The notes below the pieces were generated by a model, which was not told the origin of the DNA, did no database searches, and worked only from the letters and a program-made list of their open reading frames with translations. DNA of 57,366 nucleotides from Deltaproteobacteria bacterium (GTDB lineage Bacteria; Myxococcota_A; UBA796; SXON01). The DNA lies in contig CANKOI010000015.1 in the NCBI GenBank assembly GCA_947484175.1, positions 1-57,366 on the forward strand. The letters run 5' to 3'. The position numbers and the translations under genes are program-made. Below, one piece after another: positions 33,345 through 43,561 of the stretch (positions are counted from its first letter, which is position 1; each line of letters begins with the position of its first letter).

Positions 33345-34696
33345 GCAGCGAAGTATCGTTTGATGGTCGGATGTTGGCGCGCCACCTCGGCGCGCTCACC
33401 CGGTCGGTTCGGGTGCACGATGTGGGCAACCAGGCGGTAGGTCGGCTTGTCGCGTGGTCGGCGAGGGACATTGCCCGGCTGCACGCGCTGGGCGGCGATC
33501 CTCGAGTGGAGGTCGACCCCGTCGGTGTCTTGGTGGTGAACAACCAACCGCAGCGGCTCCGGCGCGAGGTGCGCAGCCAGCTCATCCCGTTCAGCGCGAT
33601 CCTCCGCGGAGTCGGTGCCGGCGGCTTCCGGGTCACGCATCCGCCGGTCGCGGCGGATGTGCGTGGGTTGATGCAGACCTTGGTCTCCGTACCCCGCGGC
33701 AGCCGGAGGGAGGCCACCCAGGCAGCCCTCGGCGAGGCCGGCGTGACATGCTTCGAGCTGATTCCTCCTCGCGTGCTGACCTCGGCCGTCAGTGGCGGAG
33801 CTGGCGCTGCCGTCCGGGTGGCGGCCACGGAGACGCTCCAAGCCTACATTCGAGCGCTGCTGGCGGTCGAGCAGGCCCGTGTGGATGGCACGCTCCTGCG
33901 GGTTCCACCCGCGCTGTTCCGCGCCAGCCAGGGCCTCGCCGACCTCGCCGATTCCGACCGCCGCATGCACCTTGCGCTGACCTCTCTCAAGGAGGAGGTG
34001 GACTACGAAACGCGCCATCCGGTGCACAGCATGATTTTCGCGATGGCGCTGGGAGTGCGTGTGGGCCTGCCTCGGCCGCTGCTCGTCGAACTGGGCATCG
34101 CCGCGCTCTGCTGTGCGGCCCTTCCCGAGGAGGCGGATGCTGACACGATCATCGAGGCCACACTCGCGATGCTGCACAGCGGCCGACTGTCGCTGTCCCG
34201 TGCGCGACGGATGTTGGCCACCTTCGAGTTCCGGGCCGGAGTGGAGCGCACGGGCCCACCCCACGTTGTGCTGGAATCGCCCCCCCACCTGTTCGGGCGC
34301 ATCTGCGCGATCGCTACGACCTTCGACCGACTGACCACCGCCCGTGCCGAACACTCCGGACTGCTTGCGGACGAAGCGCTGGCGACGATGGCCGAAGAGA
34401 CGCGTGTCCCGTTCGACGCGGAGCTGCTGCAGCTCTTCGCCGGGGTCATCGGCCGGTATCCCCTCGGCTCAGCCGTGATGTTGGACACCGGCGAGGTCGG
34501 CGTGGTTGTGCATTCCTCGAGCGACCCGGCGATGGCGGGGAAACCTCTTGTCCGCCTCGTGCGCGATGAGCACGGCGTGCTGGTTGCGCATGGGGCCCTG
34601 ATAGACCTTGCGGACCCCGCCAACAGCCGAACGATCTTGAAAGCCGTCGAGATGGCTTCGTTGGGTATCGACCCCCGGCGGTCCCTCTTCGGATGA
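33341..34696 (+). CDS. Degenerate HD-GYP-like protein
   Basis: 451 aa from a GTG at 33341. The C-terminal half (about 220-440) follows the HD-GYP layout: RHPVHSMIFAMALG, LVELGIAALCCAALPEEADA, FGRICAIATTFDRLTTAR and LFAGVIGRYPLGSAVMLDTG plus EVGVVV. The His-Asp pair of LHDIGK is replaced by Cys-Cys-Ala-Ala (about 257-260) and the GYP motif is not seen, so c-di-GMP hydrolysis is unlikely. The N-terminal half (about 1-210) has no recognised domain. It is probably a sensor or scaffold that works with the co-translated HEAT protein and perhaps with the receiver/PATAN protein. Confidence 0.78.
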   Translation: MSSEVSFDGRMLARHLGALTRSVRVHDVGNQAVGRLVAWSARDIARLHALGGDPRVEVDPVGVLVVNNQPQRLRREVRSQLIPFSAILRGVGAGGFRVTHPPVAADVRGLMQTLVSVPRGSRREATQAALGEAGVTCFELIPPRVLTSAVSGGAGAAVRVAATETLQAYIRALLAVEQARVDGTLLRVPPALFRASQGLADLADSDRRMHLALTSLKEEVDYETRHPVHSMIFAMALGVRVGLPRPLLVELGIAALCCAALPEEADADTIIEATLAMLHSGRLSLSRARRMLATFEFRAGVERTGPPHVVLESPPHLFGRICAIATTFDRLTTARAEHSGLLADEALATMAEETRVPFDAELLQLFAGVIGRYPLGSAVMLDTGEVGVVVHSSSDPAMAGKPLVRLVRDEHGVLVAHGALIDLADPANSRTILKAVEMASLGIDPRRSLFG

Positions 34697-34723
34697 GTTC
34701 CGCCGTCGTGTTAGCTCTTGCCC

Positions 34724-35578
34724 GTGAGCCTCGCCTTGGCGCCGGAGCCCGTTGCGACCGACCTCTCCGCCGCGGCCGCGCGGTTGGAGGCTGCGCTCGC
34801 CGCCATGGGGTCGGTGCTGGTCACGCTTTCGGGGGGTGTGGACTCATCGGTCGTGGCGTCGTTTGCGGCGAGGGTGCTCGGCGAACGAGCGGCGGCTTTC
34901 ACCGCCACGAGTGCGTCGCTTACGGCCGAGGAACAGGAGGGCGCTCGGGCCATCGCTGCCGCAATTGGCGTTCGCCACTTCGTCGAGGCGTCCCACGAGA
35001 TTGAGCGCCCCGGGTACCAGGCCAATGCCGGCGACCGGTGCCTCCATTGCAAGCGGGAGCTCTACCTGCTGGCGGAGCAGGTGGCCGCGCGAGAGGGCTT
35101 TGCCTGGGTTGCCGACGGAACGGTGCTCGATGATCTCACGGAACATCGCCCCGGCCTTGCTGCCGCGGCGGAACGGCGCGTTCGCCACCCGCTGGTCGAG
35201 GCGGGGATCAACAAGCAGACGGTGCGAGCGTTGGCGCGGTCCGAGGGGCTGCCCGTTTGGGACAAGCCCGCCATGCCCTGCCTCGGGAGTCGGGTGGCCG
35301 TTGGCACTCGCGTAACGTTGGCGCGCCTCCGTCGCGTGGGGGAGCTGGAAGCGTTTCTACGTGGCGTGGGGCTGTCTGGTTTCCGCGTGCGGGTGCATGA
35401 AGTGGAGGGAACGGACTGGGCCCGGATCGAGCTTCCTGTGGAGCAGCTGTCCCAGCTTGTCGCCGCCGACGTTCGCGGCAGTGTCGTGGAGCGGGCGGTG
35501 TCACTCGGGTTCTCGCGCGTGACTGTCGACCTCGCGGGCTATCGGCGGGGAAGCGTGTCGACCGTGCCCGCCTCGTGA
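34724..35578 (+). CDS. larE: LarE-family ATP-dependent sulfurtransferase
   Basis: 284 aa from a GTG at 34724 (a TTG at 34718 is possible). PP-loop SGGVDSS at about 36-42, GDRCLHCKRELY, ADGTVLDDLTEHRPGL, HPLVEAGINKQTVRALARSE and PAMPCLGSRVAVGTRV are LarE signatures. The Cys in PCLGSR is the residue that, in sacrificial LarE enzymes, gives its sulfur to build the nickel-pincer cofactor of lactate racemase-type enzymes. larA, larB and larC are not in the window, so the client is unknown; other PP-loop sulfur-transfer roles remain possible. The stop overlaps the CPBP gene (GTGA). Confidence 0.87.
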   Translation: MSLALAPEPVATDLSAAAARLEAALAAMGSVLVTLSGGVDSSVVASFAARVLGERAAAFTATSASLTAEEQEGARAIAAAIGVRHFVEASHEIERPGYQANAGDRCLHCKRELYLLAEQVAAREGFAWVADGTVLDDLTEHRPGLAAAAERRVRHPLVEAGINKQTVRALARSEGLPVWDKPAMPCLGSRVAVGTRVTLARLRRVGELEAFLRGVGLSGFRVRVHEVEGTDWARIELPVEQLSQLVAADVRGSVVERAVSLGFSRVTVDLAGYRRGSVSTVPAS

Positions 35579-36471
35579 GCGTGGAAGGGCAGGGCGAAGG
35601 CCCCGCGGCGGCCCTCGACCGGGCGGTGGCTTCCGCCTCCCCACGTCTTCGTGTTCTTGGCGAACTCACACTCCTTTGGCTCTTGACGCTCGGTGCCATT
35701 CGGCTGGTGGTGGCGCTCCAGCCTGCCATCCCCGCCGTTGGTTTTTCGGGGTTGACGCTGCGGGATGCCGTGCTCGCCCTCGTCCCGTTCCTGTTCATCT
35801 ACACCCCGGTGTGGCTCTGCGAGTTCCGGCGGAGGGACAGCGCTGCGTATGGGTTGTACATCCCGGCTTTCTCCGATGTGTCGGCGTGGGGGGCTGCAGC
35901 TCGGCACGCCGGGTGGTTGGCGTTGTTGATCCTGGTGCCGTGGCTCGTGGGCTACCACCTCTACCAGAACGGTGTTCTCGCATTCGTGGAGGCCGCCGGT
36001 CCGATTCGTTCGGCGGCAGACTTCACCCGCTCGGTGGAGCGTTTGTGGTCCGGCGAACTCGACCTGTTCGCCACTCGTTCGGCGTGGAGCGTGTTCACGG
36101 AAACGCGCTTTCCGGCGTTTCGATGGCCAGCGGACGCCGCGCTACTGGTGCCGTACCACGTGTTCTTTGTGGCGATTCCGGAGGAGTTTTTCTACCGCGG
36201 CTACTTTCAGGCGCGCCTGAATGAGGTGTTCCCTACCCGATGGAAGGTGTTCGGCACCTGGGTGGGACCGGGACTGTTGGTGGCTGCAGTTTTCTTCGCG
36301 TTCGGCCACTCCTTGGTCACCCTCCGGTGGTGGCACTTCGCTACCTTCTTCCCGGGCTTGCTGTTCGGATGGTTGCGGGAGAGGACGGGGTCTACGCTAC
36401 CGGGCGCGCTCTTTCACGCATGGTGCAACGTCTGTGTGAGCTTGCTCGACGCATCGTACGGCGTGCGCTGA
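35575..36471 (+). CDS. CPBP-family intramembrane glutamic protease, myxosortase-like
   Basis: 298 aa from a GTG at 35575. Multiple membrane segments are visible (about 32-50, 62-80, 112-128, 190-206, 231-250, 255-270, 280-295). The catalytic motifs are complete: Glu203-Glu204 and Arg208 in PEEFFYRGYFQARLNE, His245 in FFAFGHS and His281/Asn285 in LFHAWCN. The segment FFPGLLFGWLRERTGSTLPG resembles the myxosortases (Mrt proteins) that process MYXO-CTERM surface proteins, as I remember them. I found no MYXO-CTERM-like tail among proteins in this window, so substrates would lie elsewhere. It is coupled to larE and convergent with the next TPR gene. Confidence 0.82.
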   Translation: MSVEGQGEGPAAALDRAVASASPRLRVLGELTLLWLLTLGAIRLVVALQPAIPAVGFSGLTLRDAVLALVPFLFIYTPVWLCEFRRRDSAAYGLYIPAFSDVSAWGAAARHAGWLALLILVPWLVGYHLYQNGVLAFVEAAGPIRSAADFTRSVERLWSGELDLFATRSAWSVFTETRFPAFRWPADAALLVPYHVFFVAIPEEFFYRGYFQARLNEVFPTRWKVFGTWVGPGLLVAAVFFAFGHSLVTLRWWHFATFFPGLLFGWLRERTGSTLPGALFHAWCNVCVSLLDASYGVR

Positions 36472-36485
36472 GCCGAAGGGCGACG

Positions 36486-38360
36486 TCAGCGCCCGAGCAT
36501 CTGGAGCCCGCGAATGAGCGCTTCCACGTCGGTAGTTCGGTGCGACGGCTCGAGGTCGCGCAGCTCCTCGAGGAGGCGCAGGGCGGAGCGGTGCTTTTGG
36601 GTGGCGGTGTAGAGGCCGGCAAGCTCGAAGAGCGCTTCCGGGTAGGCGGGATCCGTGTCGGCGGCCGCATTGGTGGCCTCCCGCATCACGTCGAGCGCCG
36701 TGGCGACGTCCGCTCGCACACGATGAGCCTGCGCCTCCACGACCCGGGCGGCGAGGCTGTCGATGTTGCGCACCAAAGCCAATGCTGCGTCGGCCTGCCC
36801 CACGGCAACCAGCGCCCGCGCTTGGTGGAGTGAGTCGCCGCCCGCCCCGGCCTCCTGGAGTTCGTCGGGCTCGATCTCCGCGAACGTGCCCTCATCGGGT
36901 GCCTCGAACAGCCGCGCGGGGGCTGTGTCACGAGCGCGGGCCGCCGTGCGCAACGCCGCGATCTTGCCGAGGACGGCTTCGTTGAGCGGGTCGTCGGAGA
37001 GGGCTGCGCGCCACGCCAGCAGCGCACCCGTCTGGTCGCCCCCCGCCGAGAGGCGATCCCCGCGTTCTTCGAGTGTTTCCCCCACCTTGGCCGTTTGGGC
37101 GCTCGGCGGCGCGGTGAGCGGGTCATCGATCACTTCGGCGTCACTCGGGGCCTCCCCCTTGAGCAGCGCCATACGGTCGAGCACCACCTCGCGCTCCGCG
37201 CCGGCCCGCGGCAACACCTGCTCCATCCACGGGAGAGCATCGGCCACGCGCTTGGCGGCGACCAGCACCTCGGCCATCGCGGCCTGAAGCGGTAGGGGGT
37301 CACTGGCGCCGCTCATCGCCTCTCGCAATTCGTTTTCCGCGCGGTCGGTGAGCCCGAATCGGATGAAGGTCTCCGCGCGTACGACCAAGCGAAGCGTGGC
37401 CTCGTCGGTGGCTTCGAAGGACTTGAGGTGGGTGAGCTTGCGCTCGAGGCGCCCCAAGCGGTCCTCGGCAACGGCCAATCGGGCTGCGACGTCTGCATCG
37501 CCGGGTGAGAGTGCGGCCGCTCTGCGAAGTGCGGCGGCCTCGCCGGCGTAGTCGGTGCGCTCGGACGACACCTTCGCGAGCTCACCGAGAATCTTGAACG
37601 CCCGCTCAGGCTGGCCGACGCCCTCGAAGGCCTGCGCAAGCAGATCGAGGGTTCGCGGCTCACGGGGAGCGGACATGAACACGCTCTGGAGGGCCTGAAG
37701 CGCCCGTTTGTGCTCCCCCTGCTGTACCCGGGACGCGGCGGCGTCGAGGAGTAGCCCGACGTCTTCCGGCGCCGACTTCAGCGCGGCCTCCGCGATGCGA
37801 CCCACCTCGTCGGTGCGACCCCGACGGCGGAACTCCTCGATCACTTCGCGGTAGTTGGCGGTGGCGCCGACGGCGTCCCCACCGGCCTCGTGCAACTCCG
37901 CCACGCGCAGGCGGAGAGTGAGGTCAGTGGGGGCGGTTGCGGCCAGCCGCCTTGCCGCGTTGGCTGCCAACAACGGCTTGCCGAGGCCCACCCAGCTCCG
38001 CAGCGCCGCATCGAAGGACGCCTTCGCATCCTGAAGGTAGGAGCCTGCAAGATAGCAGTCGCCCAGTTCGAGCTGCAGTTGGGGGTCATCGGGCCGGATC
38101 GAGACGAGCTGCTTGAGGACCGACACCGCTGCGCGGTGGCTACCCTCCTTCAGCAGGCTGTCGGCGACGTCGCGTAGGTGTCGCTCGGCATCATGTGCCT
38201 TGCCTTGCTTGAGGTAGATCTCGCCCACCTTCTGTCGAATACGCCGGTCCTTGGGGTCGAGCCGCAGAATGGAAAGGTACACCCGCAGCACGCCTTCCAC
38301 GTTGCCGCGGTTGAGCTGCTGCAGTGCTTCCTCCTCAAGACGCTGACGTTCGTTGCTCAC
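36486..38360 (-). CDS. Large cytosolic TPR protein
   Basis: 624 aa from a GTG at 38360, with no signal peptide. TPR units cover most of the length: EALQQLNRGNVEGVLRVYLS (about 12-31), GEIYLKQGKAHDAERHLRDV, LGDCYLAGSYLQDAKASFDA, LLAQAFEGVGQPERAFKILG, and a last set at about 590-615 (LAGLYTATQKHRSALRLLEE). A disordered, acidic stretch lies at about 410-440. Such proteins act as scaffolds. It lies 49 bases downstream of accC, at the end of the pil-aro-acc run, so its partner may be any of those products. Confidence 0.75.
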   Translation of the reverse strand: MSNERQRLEEEALQQLNRGNVEGVLRVYLSILRLDPKDRRIRQKVGEIYLKQGKAHDAERHLRDVADSLLKEGSHRAAVSVLKQLVSIRPDDPQLQLELGDCYLAGSYLQDAKASFDAALRSWVGLGKPLLAANAARRLAATAPTDLTLRLRVAELHEAGGDAVGATANYREVIEEFRRRGRTDEVGRIAEAALKSAPEDVGLLLDAAASRVQQGEHKRALQALQSVFMSAPREPRTLDLLAQAFEGVGQPERAFKILGELAKVSSERTDYAGEAAALRRAAALSPGDADVAARLAVAEDRLGRLERKLTHLKSFEATDEATLRLVVRAETFIRFGLTDRAENELREAMSGASDPLPLQAAMAEVLVAAKRVADALPWMEQVLPRAGAEREVVLDRMALLKGEAPSDAEVIDDPLTAPPSAQTAKVGETLEERGDRLSAGGDQTGALLAWRAALSDDPLNEAVLGKIAALRTAARARDTAPARLFEAPDEGTFAEIEPDELQEAGAGGDSLHQARALVAVGQADAALALVRNIDSLAARVVEAQAHRVRADVATALDVMREATNAAADTDPAYPEALFELAGLYTATQKHRSALRLLEELRDLEPSHRTTDVEALIRGLQMLGR

Positions 38361-38409
38361 TGTTCGACCTCGGGTTCAAACCTGCCGGATGGCATCGTAT
38401 CGCACCGGG

Positions 38410-39756
<1,347 letters not shown>

Positions 39757-39759
39757 CGA

Positions 39760-40209
39760 CTACCCGGGCCGCACGCGGAACAGTTCGTGTCCGAACTGCA
39801 CGGGCTGTGCGTTCTCGACAAGAATTTCGGTGACCGTGCCGTCGATGTCGGCTTCGATCTGGTTCATCAGCTTCATCGCTTCGATGATGCAGACGACCTG
39901 GCCCTTCCTCACGCGGTCGCCCACGTTGACGTAGGCCGCCGCGTCGGGCCCCGACGATCGGTAGAAGGTGCCCACCAGAGAGGCCTTGATGGACTTGTGA
40001 TCGGACGGGGGAGGCGCTGCCACCGGGGAGGCCGCCGCGGTCGAAGGCGCCGCCGCGACGGCGGGTGCCGGAGCAGCAGGCGCGGCGACGTAGGTTCCCG
40101 AGCCCACGAACTTGACGGTCAGCTCGACGCCATCACGCTGGTAGCTGAATTTCTCCACGCCCTGGGCCTTCATCATGCGCACCAATCGGGCCACTTCCTT
40201 GTTGTCCAT
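39760..40209 (-). CDS. accB: AccB, biotin carboxyl carrier protein
   Basis: 149 aa from the ATG at 40209 (MDNKEVARLVRMMKAQGVEK). A Pro/Ala-rich hinge (about 42-70) precedes the biotinyl domain (about 72-147), with the biotin Lys113 in CIIEAMKLMNQIEADIDG and the thumb-like VGTFYRSSGPDAAAYVNVGD. It carries carboxybiotin between AccC and the carboxyltransferase. The aroQ-accB-accC order is common in Deltaproteobacteria and relatives. The longer open frame to 40293 is a shadow of aroQ. Confidence 0.96.
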   Translation of the reverse strand: MDNKEVARLVRMMKAQGVEKFSYQRDGVELTVKFVGSGTYVAAPAAPAPAVAAAPSTAAASPVAAPPPSDHKSIKASLVGTFYRSSGPDAAAYVNVGDRVRKGQVVCIIEAMKLMNQIEADIDGTVTEILVENAQPVQFGHELFRVRPG

Positions 40210-40231
40210 CGTCGCTCCCGGGCCGCGCAGG

Positions 40232-40654
40232 CTAACCGACAAGGCCGCGCAGGCCCAACTCATAGCCGCGCGGGCCAAACCCGAAGACGACACCGGCCGC
40301 CACGTCGGACAACAACGAACGGTGGCGGAACGACTCGCGCGCGTGGGTGTTGCTTACATGCACCTCGACGAAGGGCAATCCGACGGCAAGCAGCGCGTCG
40401 CGCAGCGCGACGCTGGTGTGCGTGAGTCCGCCTGCGTTGATGAGGATGGCGTCGTACCTTCCGATGGCTGACTGGATCAGGTCTACCAGCACGCCCTCGT
40501 GGTTGCTCTGCCGACTGTCGCAAGTGGCCCCGAGCTCTTCCGCCAGGCGCGCCAAGCGTCCGTCGACCTCCGCAAGCGTGGCCGTCCCATAGGTGGCTGG
40601 CTCCCTCGTGCCGAGGAGGTTGAGGTTGGGGCCGTGGAGGACAAGAACGCGCAT
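40232..40654 (-). CDS. aroQ: AroQ, type II 3-dehydroquinate dehydratase
   Basis: 140 aa from the ATG at 40654, which overlaps the preceding TPR gene stop by one base. It has [76 protein letters not shown] and the closing [17 protein letters not shown], the usual type II (dodecameric) enzyme layout with catalytic Tyr, Asn and His present. It converts 3-dehydroquinate to 3-dehydroshikimate, the step after AroB, which is encoded about 2 kb upstream in the same run. Confidence 0.95.
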   Translation of the reverse strand: MRVLVLHGPNLNLLGTREPATYGTATLAEVDGRLARLAEELGATCDSRQSNHEGVLVDLIQSAIGRYDAILINAGGLTHTSVALRDALLAVGLPFVEVHVSNTHARESFRHRSLLSDVAAGVVFGFGPRGYELGLRGLVG

Positions 40655-41394
40655 CAGGGGCTCCAGAAAACGCGACTCCACGCGGCCAGAGCGGTGTCGC
40701 CCGGCGGGGGGGAGTCATGAGCGTGGTCGTCGAGCAGGGCCAGCACCACCTCGCCCTCGCCGGGAAGGCGGTGACGAAAGCCGTGCGGAGCGGGGAGGTC
40801 GGAGCCTCCGTCGCCCAGACCATCGAGCCCTCGGGAGAGCTCGATCAATCGGCCGCGAGTGCGACGGTCGCGCGGGTTCGCTTGGTAGATGCGCTGCCAC
40901 GCGCGGGTGGCGCGCGGGTAGTCGCCGAAGCTAGCGAGCCGGTCGGCCCAGCGCGGGGTGTCGAAGGGGTCGTCGCCCGTGCCGTGCAGGCGCTTCTGCT
41001 CGGGACTCGCTCGGACCAGCAAGGACTGCACCACCGGATCCTGTCCGGCGTTCATCTTCAGCCGGTCGAGGAGCGCGCGCGCCTCCCGCAGGCGCCCGTC
41101 TTCGACGAGTAGACCCGCCAGCATCGCGCCCGCGGCGACGTTCTCGGGGTCGGCGCTGGCGACCTCCTCCAGGATCGCGAGCGCGAGTGCGCGTGCACCG
41201 GCTTCGAGGTGGATCCGTGCGAGCACGACTCGGGCCGTGGGCAGGTCGGGGTGGTGGCGAAGCCCGGCACGCAGCACGGTCAACGCCTGCGCCCGCTCCC
41301 CTTGTTTTCGAAGCGCTTCCGCCAGCCGAACGAAAGCCAGCGAACGGGGGTCCTCCCGGACACGCCGCCGAAGGTCTGCGATCTCCGGCGTCAA
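40654..41394 (-). CDS. TPR protein upstream of aroQ
   Basis: 246 aa from a TTG at 41394, six bases after the stop of the upstream lipoprotein; no signal peptide is seen. TPR-type helices are at about 14-50 ([20 protein letters not shown]), about 50-80 ([20 protein letters not shown]) and about 85-115 ([20 protein letters not shown]). The C-terminal third (about 190-246) has no recognised domain. It is probably a small scaffold. Being between two lipoprotein genes and aroQ it is in the same transcript, but its partner is unknown. Confidence 0.68.
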   Translation of the reverse strand: MTPEIADLRRRVREDPRSLAFVRLAEALRKQGERAQALTVLRAGLRHHPDLPTARVVLARIHLEAGARALALAILEEVASADPENVAAGAMLAGLLVEDGRLREARALLDRLKMNAGQDPVVQSLLVRASPEQKRLHGTGDDPFDTPRWADRLASFGDYPRATRAWQRIYQANPRDRRTRGRLIELSRGLDGLGDGGSDLPAPHGFRHRLPGEGEVVLALLDDHAHDSPPPGDTALAAWSRVFWSP

Positions 41395-41400
41395 ACCGGC

Positions 41401-42009
41401 CTACTTTTCCCCGAGCGCCACGGTGGAGACGATCATGGAGGTGTAATCGCTGGGGATGCTCATCGACACCCCGAAATCCGTGTCGGCGCCCGGCGTGCTG
41501 TCCACGAAGAGGTAGAATTCCACCACGCCCTGGTTGTTGGTGGTGCCGCGCAAGTAGTTGGGCCGGAACCCGGCGTTGCCCTCGTCGTCTTCTTCGGCCG
41601 CGGTGTACTCCGCCGACAACTCGTAATAATCGTTGTCGGGATCGTTCAAGAGCGCGTCGCAGAGGTCGCGGTACTCCTCATCTCCTTCGCCCGCCTCGCA
41701 GTCTTCGCGGAAATCATCGACCGACTTCACCGCGCGCTCGGGCAGGATGTAGGTTCCACCCCAGCCGCTGCTGATGTCGACGACGACGTTTTCAAGCGGA
41801 AGGTCGCGCCCGAAACGATCCTCGTTGATGACCGTTACCTGGTCGAAGAAGACGAGCCCAAACCCATCCTCCGCCGTGATCCCGCCGGTGGACGTGAGGG
41901 TGATGGAGGTGACTGGCGTAGACAGCGTGGCCGTATACGGCGGATCGTAGGGTCCGGATGAGCAAGCGACGAGGCCGAACAACAGAACCATGCCATCTCC
42001 GAGTCGCAT
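41401..42009 (-). CDS. Lipoprotein with Ig-like (Big-1/invasin-type) domain, paralog A
   Basis: 202 aa from an ATG at 42009 overlapping the upstream gene stop by one base. The signal MRLGDGMVLLFGLVACSSG has a lipobox ending in Cys16. The mature domain is beta-rich: LENVVVDISSGWGGTYILPE, then an acidic insert (about 115-155; AEEDDEGNAG), GTTNNQGVVEFYLFVDSTPG and a C-terminal strand (MIVSTVAL). The N-x-x-G-V-V-x-F pattern is typical of Big-1-like or transthyretin-like folds. It resembles the neighbouring lipoprotein and is probably its duplicate. Function unknown; a surface or pilus role is suggested only by the pil operon. Confidence 0.72.
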   Translation of the reverse strand: MRLGDGMVLLFGLVACSSGPYDPPYTATLSTPVTSITLTSTGGITAEDGFGLVFFDQVTVINEDRFGRDLPLENVVVDISSGWGGTYILPERAVKSVDDFREDCEAGEGDEEYRDLCDALLNDPDNDYYELSAEYTAAEEDDEGNAGFRPNYLRGTTNNQGVVEFYLFVDSTPGADTDFGVSMSIPSDYTSMIVSTVALGEK

Positions 42010-42491
42010 CAGTGTACCACAACGGCCATGTCGAGCGAAATTTCCACGCTCACCACGTCGTGCCCCGAGGAGATGAAGACGGGAACCTTGGCGCCTGAGT
42101 CGGGCGCCACATCCACGAAAACATCGAAGCGGAAGGTACCCTCTTGGTCGGTGATGCCCTCCAGCCAGTTGCAACCGTGGCCGGACGATTCTCCACAGCT
42201 CCCTACGGCGACCAGCTGATCGCTGCGGGCATCGAGAAGGCGGGGCTCTCCTCGCGCGGCGCGCGGGAGGATCAATGCGCCGTCCCACCCACTCAGCACG
42301 GATACGTGCACGCCGTCGAGCCAGACCCCTTCGGCGCTGAGCACCCGGGCCTCCATTGGGAAGAGGCCGCCGATGTCGTCGGACTCGGCGTAGGCCTCGT
42401 CCCAAGGCGCGGAGACGTCGTCGGGCGCGATCACCGTGGCGCCGGGGCCGGCCTCGGGGGCGGAGCACGCCGCAACTACCAGCAGGATCAT
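42009..42491 (-). CDS. Lipoprotein with Ig-like domain, paralog B
   Basis: 160 aa from an ATG at 42491 overlapping the aroB stop by four bases (ATGA). The very short signal MILLVVAACSAP gives lipid Cys9. The domain has WLDGVHVSVLSGWDGALILP (about 57-76), GITDQEGTFRFDVFVDVAPD and VVSVEISLDMAVVVH. Three stretches line up with the downstream lipoprotein (SGW-x-G-x-x-ILP; G-T/I-T-x-x-x-G-x-x-x-F-x-x-FVD; the closing strand), which marks a tandem duplication. It is likely attached to the outer membrane. Function unknown. Confidence 0.72.
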   Translation of the reverse strand: MILLVVAACSAPEAGPGATVIAPDDVSAPWDEAYAESDDIGGLFPMEARVLSAEGVWLDGVHVSVLSGWDGALILPRAARGEPRLLDARSDQLVAVGSCGESSGHGCNWLEGITDQEGTFRFDVFVDVAPDSGAKVPVFISSGHDVVSVEISLDMAVVVH

Positions 42492-43561
42492 CCCTGCTCC
42501 CGCGCGCAGGCACAGAGGGCGGCGAGCTCAACGTCGGCAACGGGCTCAAGGTGGACGGAGCCGGGCGAGAGCGGAATCACGAGCCGGACCATACCACGCT
42601 CGCGCTTCTTGTCGAACGCCATCGCGCGGGTGAGGGCGTCGTCGGAGAGGTCGTCCGGCAGGCGGGTGGGCAGGCCGAGCGCCCGAGCGAGGTGGGCCAC
42701 GCGCGCGGCGAACCCCTCGGTTGCGCCACGCCGCTCCGCCAATCGGCAGACGGCCACGACGCCGAGCGCCACGGCATCGCCATGAGTCCACGCGCCGTAG
42801 CCGGCCGCCCTCTCGATGGCGTGACCGAGGGTGTGCCCGAGGTTCAGGGTGGCTCGCACTCCGAGTTCCCAAGGGTCCCGCTCTACGATCGCCGCCTTGA
42901 ACCGCACCGACGCCGCCACGGCCCGCGCCAGCGCGTTCGCATCGGCGGCAACCAAGAAGGGCGCGGCGCGCTCAAGCTCCACGAGGGCCTCCTCGGAGTC
43001 GAGAATCGAGTGTTTCAGGATCTCGCCGAGCCCGCACCGCACCTCTCGCGCCGGGAGGGTCGCCAGCGTGTGCATCGCCGCCCACACGAGGCGGGGCTGG
43101 TGAAACGCGCCCACGAGGTTCTTGCCTTCGTCTACGTTCACGCCGGTCTTGCCGCCGACCGAGGAGTCGACCATGGATAGGAGGGAGGTCGGCACCTGAA
43201 TGAGCGGTAGGCCGCGCAGCGTGGCCGCCGCGGCGAAACCGGCCGTGTCTCCGACAACACCGCCGCCAAAGGCCAGCACCGCGGTCTGCCGATCGGGCCG
43301 GGCGGCGAGAATCCCTGCGACGGCCGTTCTCCAGGTGTCAAGCGTCTTGAAGGCCTCGCCATCCGGAAGCACCACCCAAGCGCCCACGAGCTCCGTAAGT
43401 TCGGCCGCGAGGGCGTCGCCGTGAAGGGACTGGACGGTCGTGTTGGTCACCACGACGACCCGCTGGATGCGAAGGTCTCGAAGGGCGGCTGCAAGCCCCA
43501 CGAACGAGGGGGCGATCACCACATCGTACCCGAGCGTCAGGCGAAGGGTGTTGATCAGCAT
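42488..43561 (-). CDS. aroB: AroB, 3-dehydroquinate synthase
   Basis: 357 aa. NAD site and active-site motifs are complete: PDGEAFKTLDTW, AFGGGVVGDTAGFAAA, RGLPLIQVPTSLLSMVDSSV, GGKTGVNVDEGKNLVGAFHQ, GLGEILKHSIL, NLGHTLGHAIE (metal ligands) and HGDAVALGV. It converts DAHP to 3-dehydroquinate, the second step of the shikimate pathway. The start ATG at 43561 overlaps aroK by seven bases. pilQ-aroK-aroB is a widely conserved order. The length is normal. Confidence 0.96.
   Translation of the reverse strand: MLINTLRLTLGYDVVIAPSFVGLAAALRDLRIQRVVVVTNTTVQSLHGDALAAELTELVGAWVVLPDGEAFKTLDTWRTAVAGILAARPDRQTAVLAFGGGVVGDTAGFAAAATLRGLPLIQVPTSLLSMVDSSVGGKTGVNVDEGKNLVGAFHQPRLVWAAMHTLATLPAREVRCGLGEILKHSILDSEEALVELERAAPFLVAADANALARAVAASVRFKAAIVERDPWELGVRATLNLGHTLGHAIERAAGYGAWTHGDAVALGVVAVCRLAERRGATEGFAARVAHLARALGLPTRLPDDLSDDALTRAMAFDKKRERGMVRLVIPLSPGSVHLEPVADVELAALCACAREQG

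Noticed and set aside
36486-36500. A rho-independent terminator between the convergent CPBP and TPR genes
   Set aside because: Only 14 bases separate the stops and I see neither an inverted repeat nor a T-run.
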